Assembly: GCA_002633005.1 (NCBI GenBank)
Contig: NMRA01000426.1
Coordinates: 3,481 to 29,445 of the forward strand
Length of the DNA: 25,965 bases
From: Phoronis australis
Lineage: Eukaryota > Phoronida > Phoronidae
Reading direction: 5' to 3'
The translations under genes and the position numbers were made by a program. Below the pieces are notes generated by a model. The model saw only the letters and a program-made list of their open reading frames with translations. It searched no databases and was not told the origin of the DNA. Positions 1 through 10,283 of the stretch are shown piece after piece (the first letter of the stretch is position 1; each line of letters begins with the position of its first letter).

Positions 1-54
1 TAACGGTTGGATTAACAAGAGCTGCTTTGTATTAGCCAGGTATATGTTGAGAAG

Positions 55-200
55 TGTAAAAACTCAGCTCGCATTCGTTGGAAATTCCAGGTCGCATTTT
101 GCGACTTGATACGAGCTGACGAAAATCTCAGCTCGCATTTCCAAATTTCAGGTCGCAAATGCGACCTGCAGCTCGTTATGTCGAGCCCTGGTGTGTATTT
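55..200. repeat. Direct and inverted short repeats (CAGCTCGCATTT / GGTCGCA)
   Basis: A roughly 35-bp block beginning CTCAGCTCGCATT and ending CAGGTCGCA occurs twice (about 62-96 and 127-157). The second runs into a perfect inverted repeat with 9-bp arms, CAGGTCGCA-AA-TGCGACCTG (149-168). This is typical of the subterminal part of a DNA transposon; the element ends are not resolved. Confidence 0.5.
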
Positions 201-207
201 CTTCCTT

Positions 208-372
208 AGACACCAAAATTGCACACAGCCAGGGTATAGTTCTGCACGTCACCTCACCGTGTAAAGCTAAAGACCGGATGGGGTGCATGCAAAATTTGGG
301 AATCAATCAACACTCACCTTGCCCGTTACAGCCGATTAAGTGCAATAAACGTCATTTTCTTGCTTAACTCTC
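208..372 (-). repeat. Dispersed repeat R3, copy 1
   Basis: Partner of 14368-14580: the shared blocks are CACACAGCC, CGTCACCTCACCGTG, CACTCACCTTGCCCGTTACA and the trailing CATTTTCTTGC. Two copies 14 kb apart in the same orientation, one inside the receptor gene and one outside, show that it is a mobile or dispersed repeat. Confidence 0.5.
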
Positions 373-844
373 CGCCTTTTCTAACAATGAAAAGTATGTC
401 GTCGTTTTGAAAACAGTACGCTCGTGTCACGCAAACGCGCCTGGGTTTCCAATGATTTTTGCAACATCTCTCGGGAGATGGTGATAGCTTGGCAGTAGCA
501 CAATTTCTTCTGAAATTAGGTTTTTCGGTATCAAAATTCTAAAAACTTATAATGAAGTGAAACCAGTTGCGATAATTTGTTGTGACGTGTACTAGTACGC
601 AACCTCGCAAAAGAACAACAGTTAATTGAAGAATCAGCGAAAAAAATGGCCAATAGGTGATGCAATATTTCATGGCGCCGAAAGCCATCGCTAAAGATGC
701 CTCCACAACTTTAGCAGAAGAATAACGGTATAACGCCATTTTTTCCAACACCGTTAAATAATTTAGTTTACTCAAGGAAAACTGTAGTTTTTAATAACAT
801 TGATTTTGAGTCAGATTTTATCTTACCACCTTTTTACCCATATC
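373..844. other. Stretch without recognised feature
   Basis: AT-rich sequence. The short minus-strand open frame at 539-775 has no family likeness, no splice sites of note and unremarkable composition. Confidence 0.4.
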
Positions 845-881
845 GGTGCAAAGCTGTATATTTAATATACAGCTTTGTACC
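845..881. repeat. Near-perfect 37-bp palindrome
   Basis: The central 29 nt (849-877) form an odd-length perfect palindrome, with 14-bp arms CAAAGCTGTATATT around one T. With one mismatch the arms extend to 18 bp (GGTg...tACC). It could form a tight hairpin. It may be a very small foldback element or its internally deleted remnant. Confidence 0.8.
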
Positions 882-1016
882 AATCCAAGGCTAGACCAAG
901 GACGGTTAGACGTACACAACCCAGTACAGTAAGTGTTAGTATTTCACGGAGCAATGTTAGAGATAACTGTGACCAGCTATTAGTAACAAAATACACGCCC
1001 CCAGGGTAACGTGAAC

Positions 1017-1183
1017 TACCTATGTAGTAATAGCCGAGATTACCCGACCCGGAGATCGAACCAGCGACCCCCATAAAACCAGCAAGCGTGCTAACCATGA
1101 TTCAGCTAATAGGCAATTGCCCGTTAGCGAGTAGCTAACAGGGGCTCGTATAATTCACCGGAAGCACATCTACAACTTTCCCC
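1017..1183 (-). mobile_element. tRNA-derived SINE, copy 1
   Basis: On the minus strand it has a tRNA-like head. An A-box-like TTAGCTGAATCATGGTTAGC is followed about 40 bp later by the B box GGTTCGATCTCC and GGGTCGGGTAAT. A second copy at 2848-2991 shares almost the whole length. No poly-A tail is obvious. The internal promoter is intact-looking in this copy, unlike copy 2. Confidence 0.65.
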
Positions 1184-2075
1184 CCTTTCCTACGGAACGG
1201 GCACGCAACAGGAAGGTGAACACCAGGATGTCTCGCATACAGGTCATCAACGTCCCTTGGTAGGGAGGACAATCAAAAAGTAGGTCACGGTGCTCCATAT
1301 CTGCCTCCGTGTAAAACCCACGTCGGTAAATTACCCGATTTCAGACTTTAAAGTTAACTATAAGACAATTTTGTGTTATAAATCGTTACCTTAGTCTTTA
1401 TTTGTAAGTTATTAATCTTTTTGTCTCAAATTATCGCTGATAAATCATTTTTTCTAAGCTTTTTTTAGTGCATGATTTTCCGCCATGCGATCAACTTTCG
1501 AAAAAGTACCTCTTGTTCTTCCTATCCAAAAGAGCACTATACTCTCAAATACAAACATGAAATTTAGACAGGATGTAGTTTAGATGCGTGCGCATCTCCT
1601 CGAGTTGTTTTCTCAAAGTCAAGGCCAAGTTTTCATGGCGAGTTTTCGATCGTCCGGAAGGCCTAATTTTGGTCGGTCGGGAGATTGATATTGTTCCAGT
1701 TGCGCAATATGCCCCCCCCCCCCCNTCTGTCAAACTGCTGCGCATTGGCACTTTTCAAACAGCAGTCGTTAGTTCACTAAGTCGCCGCATGTCAGCACCA
1801 CCAGCGGCTACGTTGAAGTTCAATGTCATCGCAACTTCACCGTTCGAAATAAAGTTGTTACTAAGTTTTTGTTGCGTAAATGATAAAATCCTTCATGTTA
1901 AGAGTGATTTGTTTTCCCAAATGGTCTTTTGTCTACTTCCTGATGTTTTTTGCCATGATACGATCTAATAGTACATGGGTGGCACCCAGCACTGACAAAA
2001 GTGGGGGACTAGCTATAGCATCCCCCAGCCCCCTGTCACTGTCAGGCAATCATGTGTTGCCCATGTAGTAGTATT
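1184..2075. other. Non-coding stretch with a poly-C run and gap
   Basis: Mixed sequence. Thirteen C residues run into the N at 1725, a probable sequencing or assembly stop. The open frames that cross the N (one on each strand, 1545-1968) are of low interest: they contain no family signature and depend on an unresolved homopolymer. Confidence 0.45.
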
Positions 2076-2236
2076 CAGGGGCAGATCTAGGATTTTTAGA
2101 TAGGAGGGGGTGTTAAGGCAGAGTATTACGCAGGATTTTACCCGTAAGATATTTGCACCCTCAAACTGCCAAATGAAATATGGGAGTTTTAGAGGGGCCA
2201 CGGGCCTGGCCCCCTTGCCCCCGAAATCCACCAATG
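2076..2236 (-). mobile_element. Short GGCGGAT-type MITE, copy A (probable hAT-like)
   Basis: It starts CAGGGGCAGATCTAGGATTT and ends AAATCCACCAATG. Its whole length aligns with the reverse complement of 5278-5442 (shared blocks GGCAGAGTATTA, CAGGATTTT, GCACCC-CGAACTGCC, AATATGGGAG and GGCC-CCCCTTG). CAGNGGCGGAT ends are typical of hAT-type non-autonomous elements, but I could not confirm an 8-bp target duplication. Confidence 0.65.
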
Positions 2237-2847
2237 TGATCTTGTGATTTGATGTGAAATTTCCTCCTAACTCAGATGTATTTATTTCTGAGCTGATGTG
2301 GTGTCTTTGCTCTTTACCTTTTAAGCTTTGTAATCCATTGTTTTCATCAAACATGATGAGCCTGTTCTATATGCTATAACAACGCACTTAAACAGCAATA
2401 TCTCTGTAGAAATCGATCCAAAATTTATGTAATACACACCACCATGTTTGTCTCAATGAGACGAATCTTTTTATAAGCAGCACATGTATATTCTATTATT
2501 TTTTACGAAATTAGGTAAAAAGGCAGATATTTTATGCATTATCGTCGCATTTCAACGCATTTCTCGTCAACCGCTCATCCAATTTTTCTGATTTTTGCAC
2601 CATTTCATTTCTCACGCCAAGGGCTTTTCAAAAATGTATGACACATGGATATTGTAAAAAACATTAAAAATCGTTGTCCTCCCTACCCTTGGTACCTTTG
2701 CTTTACCACCACAACACAGGTGAACACAAGGTCGTCTCTCATACAGGTCCTTGTTTCCTGGAACCTTCCACGCGCGCTGTCCCGAGGTCCGTGAGTACTA
2801 GTTGGCAGTGCTTCATCGGTAGATCATCCGTTTGCCGACTACGCCAT
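2237..2847. other. Stretch without recognised gene
   Basis: AT-rich sequence, then a block at 2676-2760 (GTGAACACAAGGTCGTCTCTCATACAGGTC-like) that also occurs near 1217-1246 next to SINE copy 1. This indicates that a larger repeat surrounds both SINE copies. Confidence 0.4.
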
Positions 2848-2991
2848 TTGTAGTAATAGCCGCGATTACCCGACCCGGGGATCGAACCAGCGACCCCCAT
2901 AAAACCGGCAAGCATTCAGCTAATAGGCAATTGCCCGTTAGCGAGTAGCTAACAGAGGCTCATATAATTCACCGGAAGCACATCTACAACA
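2848..2991 (-). mobile_element. tRNA-derived SINE, copy 2, promoter deleted
   Basis: It matches copy 1 (1017-1183) from TAGTAATAGCCGCGATTACC to GGAAGCACATCTACAAC. The B box GGTTCGATCCCC is intact, but about 12 bp are missing between AAG and ATTCAGC, which removes part of the A box present in copy 1. Confidence 0.65.
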
Positions 2992-3163
2992 CCTAAAAGA
3001 AAACGCCCGGACAGCGCATTGCAAACAGTAATTCTCACCTGACTTTGTCTTTCTTGACATTTCAGATGAGTATATATCAACACGTTGATATTTCCCGCAA
3101 AATGTTTCAATTTCCTGTGATTACAGTGACACCTGGTGGTCATCTTCCTGTTCTTATTTGATG

Positions 3164-4092
3164 ACAGCGTTTCAGTTTCCCGGCGTTCAGTCGACTTTGA
3201 GACGTAGGGGGTTCTGAGCGTGTGATAACATCTAGCTTCTTTGTTAACTGCCAAGCACACTCTTTTGTCTGTTATGGCAACAAGCAGACCAATTATCTAC
3301 CGGGCTTATTACAGACCAGGGCCCGGTCTCCAAACTTTTTACTCGAAATGGAACTCGAAATTAGGTTTGGCATTTTCCGAATACTCTACTTTTGGGCGAA
3401 CTCAAGATAAGTGTCTATTATTCTATACTCAAGTACATAATAACTTACGTAGATAATTCATTGCCCTTAGTTCACAGTTTGTAAACCCAATATTAAAGCA
3501 ATAAGTTCGAGTTTGAACTCGAAATTTCGAGTTTTTACTCGAGTTTGTAGCACGAATATAAGGGTCTTCTCAAGGGGAAACTTGAACTAGAAACTCCTAT
3601 GCATAAACTATAATGTATTCGATCACAGTCTGATAACCAATTATTTTAAGTTCGCACAAAAGGATCAGAGAAATTGCCAAAAATAGTTTCGAGTTCGTTT
3701 CGAATACAAAGATTAGAGGCCGGGCCCTGGTGTGAACACAAACTCAGAGTGTATTCGGAAGGAATTGTCTAACTTCGGTTGCAGTTGGGCGATTTTGGCG
3801 ATTCAAAAACCAAACATGATCACCATTTGACGAAGAGTTCAGAAATGCTATTAGTTTATGTTCAAATGTGTTATAACTTAACTTTTATTTTTGCAGCACT
3901 GTCCAGTCAGCAGGGTAGTTACGATCATTGGAGATTAGAGCAATCATCGAACAAAAGAGAGTTGGCCTTCCACTGATAAATGCCACAATGGAGTTTATCT
4001 GTAAGATATTGGCTACTGGGGTAAACTTCCCAACTTGTTGTTGGGCTCCCGGCAGAATGGAACGAGTTGGGAGCAACGGGAAAACGGCGTAA
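3164..4092 (+). mobile_element. Dispersed repeat R2, copy A, interrupted by a GGGCCC element
   Basis: It begins ACAGCGTTTCAG and ends AAAACGGCGTAA; the two ends are weakly inverted (GCGTTT... / ...AAACGGCG). Blocks such as GTTGCAGTTGGGCGATTTTG, AACATGATCACCATTTGA and GTAAACTTCCCAACTTGTT are shared with copy B (9719-10250), and more weakly with copy C (15430-15840). Copy A is split at 3315-3731 by a later insertion that copy B lacks. Similarity to copy C continues about 40 bp past the right end, so the true boundary may lie further out. Confidence 0.7.
3315..3731. mobile_element. GGGCCC-ended DNA transposon with TCGAGT subterminal repeats, short copy
   Basis: Ends are ACCAGGGCCCGGTCTCC and GGCCGGGCCCTGGT, inverted relative to each other. 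The interior near both ends is filled with ACTCGA/TCGAGT words. Nested in R2 copy A; R2 copy B preserves the empty site (TTATTACAGAACACGTGTGA). No coding capacity, so non-autonomous. The same ends and subterminal words occur at 21604-22987. Confidence 0.75.
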
Positions 4093-5277
4093 TGTCGAGA
4101 ATATTTCTGCATTTGATCGCGTGAGAATGGCATTGTCTTAATCAGAAAATATACTTTTCTGTGGCTTCCATCATATGCCATTATATATTTTGCATATCTT
4201 AGTAGCCCTATCGCCGGTGCTTTGCAGTGTTGCGAAAGGAGGTCCATGGATAGTGCTGTCTCATATGAGGAATGAGCGGCTATGAATAGCACTTACCTCT
4301 CATTCCCCATTGTCTACAGATGAGCTATATTACATGTTAAAGTTGGCGAGGAGGCTTGATTTAAGCATTGGCGCCCTGTAGTTATTGACCGACTGTATCG
4401 CAAAATTTGGACACTGAGAGACAGAAACGTTCACTCACTTGCATGAATTCGGTTTCATATATTACCCTTGACCGAGGACAGCATGGTTTTCACTAAGTTA
4501 CGAACAAAATCAATTAATGACGGACTCCCTCAAAGACTCACTAAGTGATGATTGCATGCGTCAGCATTGTGATTGGAAGTGGCCAACAGAAACAAAATGT
4601 TATCAGGGATAAAGCATGCTTAGAGTACTAAGCATACCGAACGGTTCGCCGCATCACTCATATGTCATTAGTCCATCCGGAACAACGCAACAATTAAGTA
4701 GCGCCAGGTCAACTATGATTACAATGATAGATATATTTCGAGACTGTCTATGTCCTGGCAGAAATAATAGTTGTACCCCTAAAGCCAACTACATGTGGGG
4801 AAGGCTGGTTCGGTCAGGACTGTGGTTTACAGGATCGTATCTCCAATTTACAGCCGCAGCCATGGGCCACGTGAGTAGGGACATTGTTTTACTGTGCGAC
4901 ACAAGAGACTGCAGCAAACACGAGCTTTCTTATTTGCCGTCTTTTTTCTTTAGTCAAAATGGGGCGGATGTGGTTCCTGGGCTTCGGAAGTTCGTTAAGC
5001 AAGGCTCTTTAAGAAAGGACAGTTCGTTAAGCTAGGCTCATTAAAGTTCAGGTTACGGCACTGTTATACTTTTAAAGTTAAGCACAGAGATTGAACAAGG
5101 AACAAGACAAAAGCAATTTTATAACGGTAAAGCGGTCGACATCGTTTTTTCGCAGAGCTCGACTTTAATGTCGCTTTTGGTGAAAATTTTACGCCCATTA
5201 TTATCTGTTAATTGCTGCTCCCTTGGCGGTATCTAATGGAAACTGAACGATATGTTACATGAAGTACTCAGTGTAAG
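4093..5277. other. Stretch with one unassigned open frame (4616-5035, plus)
   Basis: The 139-codon plus frame at 4616-5035 is the longest in the first 11 kb. Its translation begins MLRVLSIPNGS and contains MWGRLVRSGLWFTGSY. I recognise no family, no repeats and no signal peptide, and there are donor-like (CCACGTGAGT) and acceptor-like sites inside it. It could be chance or a decayed exon. Near 4985-5045 the words TTCGTTAAGC-AGGCTC occur twice in tandem. Confidence 0.2.
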
Positions 5278-5442
5278 CAGTGGCGGATTTAAAGTTGGGC
5301 CAAGGGGGTCATGGCCCCGCCTTAAAATTCTCCCATATTCCATTAGGCAGTTCGGGGGTGCCAATGTCTCAGTGAAGGCAAAATCCTGGCTAATACTCTG
5401 CCCTAGCTCCCCCCTTAACTCAAAATCCTGGATCCGCCCCTG
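5278..5442 (+). mobile_element. Short GGCGGAT-type MITE, copy B (probable hAT-like)
   Basis: It begins CAGTGGCGGATTTAAAG and ends CAGGATTTT-like / GGATCCGCCCCTG, giving imperfect terminal inverted repeats with CAGNGGCGGAT ends. Same family as 2076-2236 in opposite orientation. The plus-strand open frame across it is a by-product. Confidence 0.75.
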
Positions 5443-5669
5443 AAAGGGGCTGCATTTTGTCTCTGCACTAATTAAGTTTCCGAGGCACTGAAACGCTGTC
5501 TTCCGCCGCTGCTGAATACAGTTTGTGTCGGCGCGTTCCTTATTCTGTGCCGTTTACGCCATTTTTCAATGTTTTGCGGACTAAGTGCAATTACAAACCA
5601 AAGGATCAGCAATCAACACGGAAAAATGTCTTCACTGGATCGATAACCAGGATAAATTGTATTTACACG

Positions 5670-6222
5670 AGCCCTGTTTACAAGATGGTAAGTGTACATT
5701 TTCACTGGAGTGTATTTATTACACCCCAGTGTATATTTACGTACGGTGTGTATTGCCAAATAAACGCAAATACACCCGGGTGTTAAGCTACTTTGCGATG
5801 TATAATTCAGAACACCCATTTCGAGAGCTCGTGTAAATGTAAATTTACACATCTGCTAACATCCACCGGGTGCAAGTGAACGCGATTTAAAGTTGCGCAC
5901 CGGTGTAAAAGCAACTGAGACCACCGTGCTCAAAGTGCCATAACAAAATTATTCCAGAGATCTCATCACTTAAAGCACAACCATTTCATTTCCTTTAACG
6001 TCCAAAAGATCCTTCGTTGTCGTACGAGGTTTGAATCTTCTTTTTACTAAGAAACGTTGCTCGTGTCGACTTCGCAGCGAAATGTATAGAGTACTGAGCG
6101 CAAATACTGCTTTTCATTTCCTCCACACGAACGTTAAGCAAATATACATTTACACACGGGTGTAGATTCGCGGAGGGTGTACATTTACATACGGGTGAAA
6201 AAGTGCTATATATAAACAGGGT
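5670..6222. mobile_element. Element with AGCCCTGTTTA ends and GTGTA/CACCC subterminal repeats
   Basis: The left end AGCCCTGTTTACAAG and the right end TATAAACAGGGTTT are inverted. Close to both ends the words GTGTA-CATTT, ACACCCGGGTGT (perfect 12-bp palindrome, 5771), GTGTAAATGTAAATTTACAC and TACACACGGGTGTAG recur in both orientations; the centre (5900-6130) lacks them. This architecture fits a non-autonomous DNA transposon with transposase-binding subterminal repeats. The small open frames across it follow from repeat symmetry. Confidence 0.6.
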
Positions 6223-6493
6223 TTAAGATCACATCTACAACGGGTGATCCGGGGAACGCGACTTCGAGGCTCTAGTTGAGGGAGTAAGACTTGTCTACCA
6301 CTGATGAAAGAGCTGGAACATGGGACCATGGACACGATTAAGAAAAAAGAAAAAACACCTTGCCATGCTGTTTAGCGGCTACCTAGACTTTGCTCCATCG
6401 AAAATTGCGGTTGGGGCCCTGCATGGCTCTTGCTCTTAGTATCTTGCATGGCCCCTACCCCGCTCACCCAGTGTGACGTGAGTGATCCTAGTG
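6223..6493. other. Short stretch without recognised feature
   Basis: No exon, RNA or repeat is seen here. Confidence 0.35.
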
Positions 6494-7684
6494 CAGTGGC
6501 GGATCTAGGATACCCCAAGGGGGGCCCCAACTTTTTTTCTGTAAACATTTGCTCAAAGCACGATTGTAGATGCGCATAGCACCGACTGGGGGGAGGGGGC
6601 CCAGGAAATTTTTCTGTTTTTTCCTCTAAAAATCAAGCATTTTCCTTGATTTCCAAAGTATTATCCAAGAAAAGCGGCAAAAAAGGTGTCAACCAGGAAA
6701 AACTGCAAGTACCACAGACTCGAACTCACGACCTAGCCGAGAGAGCGTGCGTGCTTTACCACAGAACCACCACGATTTAAGTCCTAATTTGATACCAAGG
6801 TACAACCTACTTGTTTATGGTCCACAGCGTTTGCGCGCGAAACCTCCTTCTTTTTGTAAAGCTTATCACATGCGCGCACCCAGGGGGGGGGGGGGACTCA
6901 GTCGAGCCCCCACCCATTTGGCAAAGTGGGCAAAATGGTCCGCGTGTGAGAAACAAAAAGTCCGAGAAATGAGACAAAAGTCCTCTCAACAAGCACAAAC
7001 GCGCAATTCACAGTGGTGCGCCGGCTATTTCGTTACCATAAGGTCCACAACGTTAGGAATTCGAGCCCCCCATGTTGAATGCTGGGTGCGCGCATGTATT
7101 ACATCTTTTATATTTTGTGCAATCAGTTCGTAACAAATTTGTTGTATTTAAAATAGTCTTCAATTGCCCAAAAGACCAAATCCGTGTTTTGTGTTGGCAA
7201 TAATGACGCGATTGCTTTGGAAATCGTCTTAAGTTAAGATTTGACAAAGAGAGAATTATGAGTTTCTGAGTGATTCACTAAGGCTTCGATTAAAATCGAC
7301 ATCTTACCAACAGCTTCTGTTTTTTCACCATCACTCAGATTCCATTTTCTTTCAAAAATGAAGTAATTTTCTTCATTGCACAGTGGAGCAGACGACGGAA
7401 ACGGAGTCGTAGTGCCCAGCGCCACTGCCAGTCGCCTGAGATATCGTGGGAGAGCCTATACTTAGCCACAGTTCCGTTACGATTGCGCCGTGTTCCGAAT
7501 TTGACACTTGAAATTGGATCTGAGCCGCCCCCCCCACACACATACACATTTAAATCTTGTTTCAGGCGTATAATTTTAATTACCGGGGTTAATTAATATA
7601 CTCAACATTTCCCTACGCTCATGCAGTTTGATTTTTTTGCGGCAGCCAAGGGGGGGGGAGGGCCCTCCCTAAATCCGCCTATGT
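6494..7684. mobile_element. 1.2-kb GGCGGAT-ended element containing a tRNA-like SINE
   Basis: Left end CAGTGGCGGATCTAGG; right end CCTAAATCCGCCTATG, which matches the left in 13 of 16 positions when inverted. TAGTG stands directly outside both ends, a possible short target duplication, although hAT elements usually make 8 bp. The ends carry G-runs as in the short MITEs at 2076 and 5278. No transposase is encoded; the 128-codon plus frame inside reads through SINE and G-tract sequence and looks non-coding. Confidence 0.5.
6706..6776 (-). mobile_element. tRNA-like SINE head inside the 1.2-kb element
   Basis: On the minus strand GGTTCTGTGGTAAAGCACG resembles an A box and GAGTTCGAGTC a B box, about 45 bp apart. 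The stem pairing is too poor for a functional tRNA. It differs from the SINE at 1017 and 2848. Confidence 0.5.
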
Positions 7685-8386
7685 AGTGCAACTACCCAAC
7701 ATGCATTGCCTGTGAAATTTATCATCTGGTCTCCCAGTAGTTTCCAAACTATTTCCCATAAAGTGCCCGGATGTGTTTTATTATTAAGTCATGTCCGAGG
7801 TCACCAGTGACCAATTTCAAAAGACCAACACTGAATGTTCTGGGTAACATAGAATCATATATTATACATTCAGCGCACATTACTGCCTCACTACCAACAA
7901 AACTATGTCATATGAGCTGACACAAGCACTATACATTCACATAACACTGATTTATTCAATAACTAAGCATGTCCAAATTAAAACATATAAACAAATAATT
8001 CTGATAAAGATAACAGTCATGCTTTTACATAAATTGCACTTTAATTATGCACAACATAAGCTTTTTTCTCAACACACCTGGAAGGCAATGAATAAAAGTC
8101 GGTTACAACCAACAAGAAATAGGCATTTAAAAATGGAATAAAATCAAAAACATATGTAATGCTATGAAGTAGAACAAGAATTGAATTGAAAGGCCAGCTT
8201 TCAGTGTAAATATGAATACAACAAGATTTGTTCAACAACAATCACCAAGAAAGTTTATGCTCACTAACTACATTAACAACAGTCTCCTAAGCAACAAAAA
8301 CCAGTTATACTATGACCTGATTCTCTGAGCAGTGAATACATTTAGCACAGCAGTCACCTTGAAATGGTCAGAGACCATATAATGAT
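7685..8386. other. AT-rich stretch without recognised feature
   Basis: Unique-looking AT-rich DNA. The open frames (for example 7905-8141) are AT-driven with no family likeness. Confidence 0.4.
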
Positions 8387-8555
8387 GTGATCAGCCTTGC
8401 ACCAGTTACTCCATAGGCAGAGGTACACAGTGATCAGTCCTACACCAGTCACTCTATGGATAGAGGTACACCAGCCCTACACCTGCAGTCACTCTATAGA
8501 CAGAGGTACAAAGTGATCAGCCCTACACCAGTCACTCTATAGACAGAGGTACACA
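8387..8555. repeat. Tandem repeat of about 40-47 bp, four units
   Basis: The phrase GATCAGYCCTACACCAGTCACTCTATAGACAGAGGTACA, here in a degenerate form, recurs four times, with a 5-bp insertion (CTGCA) in the third unit. Confidence 0.85.
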
Positions 8556-8639
8556 GTTTACAGTAGAATGTGTACAGTCAGGTTCTACTTAGTTAACCTT
8601 GTTTATAAGGCACATTCGTATCAATTGCTCACCAACACA

Positions 8640-9307
8640 ACAACAAGAGCAACGAGGAGAAATGCGCCCACAAATGCAGCACAGTCCGATCTGTCTGAAA
8701 ATCGTTGTCGTCCTTTGTCAATTTCAAATAAATATACTTGCTCATTGCTCAATTTAATAAAGATCCTGCAGAGCATTTACAAAATACAGCCATAGGCGCA
8801 AAATCAAACAAAACTGCAACTAGGAGGCGCCAAAGCAGTCGAAGTCATCGGAAAATCATTGTCAGCCACCCTCATTACAGTAAAAACGTACAAAGTGACA
8901 ATTTCTAAAATCATCCTTGGAGCGGTATGGTTGATAGAGGGGTGGACGCCTAAAAACAGTAAAAATGGTCACTAGGTGGCGCAAATTACGTCAAATCTAT
9001 CCGAAAACAGGAGGATAGCGTTATCTCACTAATAGATGCCTACATGCCAAATTTTATAAAAATACGCTGAAGACCTTTGACGATATAGAGGTAAGCGTAA
9101 AAAACTAAAATTGCCACTAGAGGGCACACCGCTAATCGGATCCGTCCGAAAGTCCGCTCATGCTGTCCCATCTATGAAGGAAACACATGTGCAAAGTTTC
9201 ATGAACATACGTCAAACGATTTTGGAGTTAGAGCAGCAGATGCCGGACGGACGCCGGACGGACGGAGATGACGGCATAATGCGTCCACATATAAATATGT
9301 GGGCGCT
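8640..9307 (+). repeat. Dispersed repeat R1, copy 1
   Basis: It starts AACAAGAGCAACGAGGAGAA and ATGCGCCCAC and ends GTCCACATATAAATATGTGG followed by GCGC. Between lie typical R1 blocks: CCTGCAGAGCATTTACA, GGTTGATAGAGGGGTGGACG, AAAATGGTCACTAGGTGGCG, GAAAACAGGAGGATAGCG, and AAATTGCCACTAGAGGGCAC, then the GGACGG-rich end. It contains an exact CTCF-consensus match at 9114-9127. Confidence 0.8.
9114..9127 (+). promoter_or_regulatory. CTCF-consensus match in R1 (one of eight)
   Basis: CCACTAGAGGGCAC fits CCASYAGRKGGCRS at every position. The other exact matches, all plus strand, are at 9417, 17482, 18950, 19567, 23804, 25137 and 25537. Whether any is bound is unknown. Confidence 0.35.
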
Positions 9308-10283
9308 GTCCACTTCATAATGAGAACGTACATGCCAATTTTCACAATCATTTTTTGAGCAGTTTGATTGATAGAGGGGCGGACGCCAAAAACAGACTCG
9401 AAAACAGTAAAAATGGCCACTAGGTGGCACAAAATACATCAAATCCATCTGACAGTAGAATAGCCTCATCTCATTAATAGATGTCTATGTGCCACGTTTC
9501 ATGAAAATCTGTTGAGTACCTTTTAAGATAAAGAGGTGAACGTAAAAAAAAACTAAAATTGCCACTAGGGGGGCACACCAGTATTCGGGATCATCCGAAA
9601 TTCGTCATCATCCATCGTCGGCTTTATAGAAACATCTGTCAAATCTCATCAAGATCCTGTGAGGCATTTAAGAGATACAGGTGCAGACCCCAGACAGAGA
9701 TGACCACAATATGTCATGACAGCGTTTTCCTGTTCAGTGACTTTACCAGATGAAGAGTTTATGAGCATGTAATAACATCTAGATTCTTTGTTAAGTGTCA
9801 AGAACCGTCTTTTGTCTGTTAGTATGACAACAGGCGCGCCAATTATCTACCAGGCTTATTACAGAACACGTGTGAACACCGTCAAACCCAGAGTGAATTG
9901 GTACATTCGGAAAGAATAGATTATCGTAACTTCGGTTGCAGTTGGGCGATTTTGGCGATTCAAAAACTAAACATGATCACCATTTGATGAGGATTTCAGA
10001 AATGCTATTGGTTTATGTTCAAATAATGTTATAACTTGACTTTTATTTTTTACAGCACAGCCAAGTCATGCTAGATACTTATTGAAGATTAAAGCAATTA
10101 TTCTGAACAAAAGAGAGCTGTCCCTCCAACCATAAATGCCAGAATGGAGTTAATCAGTTGTGTAAGATATTGGCTACAGGGGTAAACTTCCCAACTTGTT
10201 TTTGGGCTATGGAATCGAACAAGTTGGGAGCAACGGGGAAAACGCCGTAATCATGTACCACATATAAATATGTGGGCGTACAA
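9308..10283 (+). repeat. Dispersed repeat R1, copy 2, split by R2
   Basis: R1 internal sequence resumes directly after copy 1 (GAGAACGTACATGCCAATTT, GATAGAGGGGCGGACGCC, AATGGCCACTAGGTGGCAC) and runs to the near-terminal CAGAGATGACCACAATATG. The terminal palindrome CCACATATAAATATGTGGGC appears only at 10259, after a 532-bp insertion (9719-10250). An exact CTCF-consensus match lies at 9417-9430. Confidence 0.7.
9719..10250 (+). mobile_element. Dispersed repeat R2, copy B, inserted into R1
   Basis: It begins ACAGCGTTTTCC and ends GGGGAAAACGCCGTAA; GCGTTTTCC is repeated inverted at the two ends. TCATG stands on both sides (9714-9718 and 10251-10255), a possible 5-bp target duplication. It is the uninterrupted version of 3164-4092. 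Confidence 0.65.

Noticed and set aside
1017-2991. SINE heads considered as functional tRNA genes
   Set aside because: A and B boxes are present, but acceptor and anticodon stems do not pair well and copies are embedded in longer repeats.
6747-7133. 128-codon plus-strand frame
   Set aside because: It reads through a tRNA-like SINE, a G tract and an element interior, with no recognisable domain.
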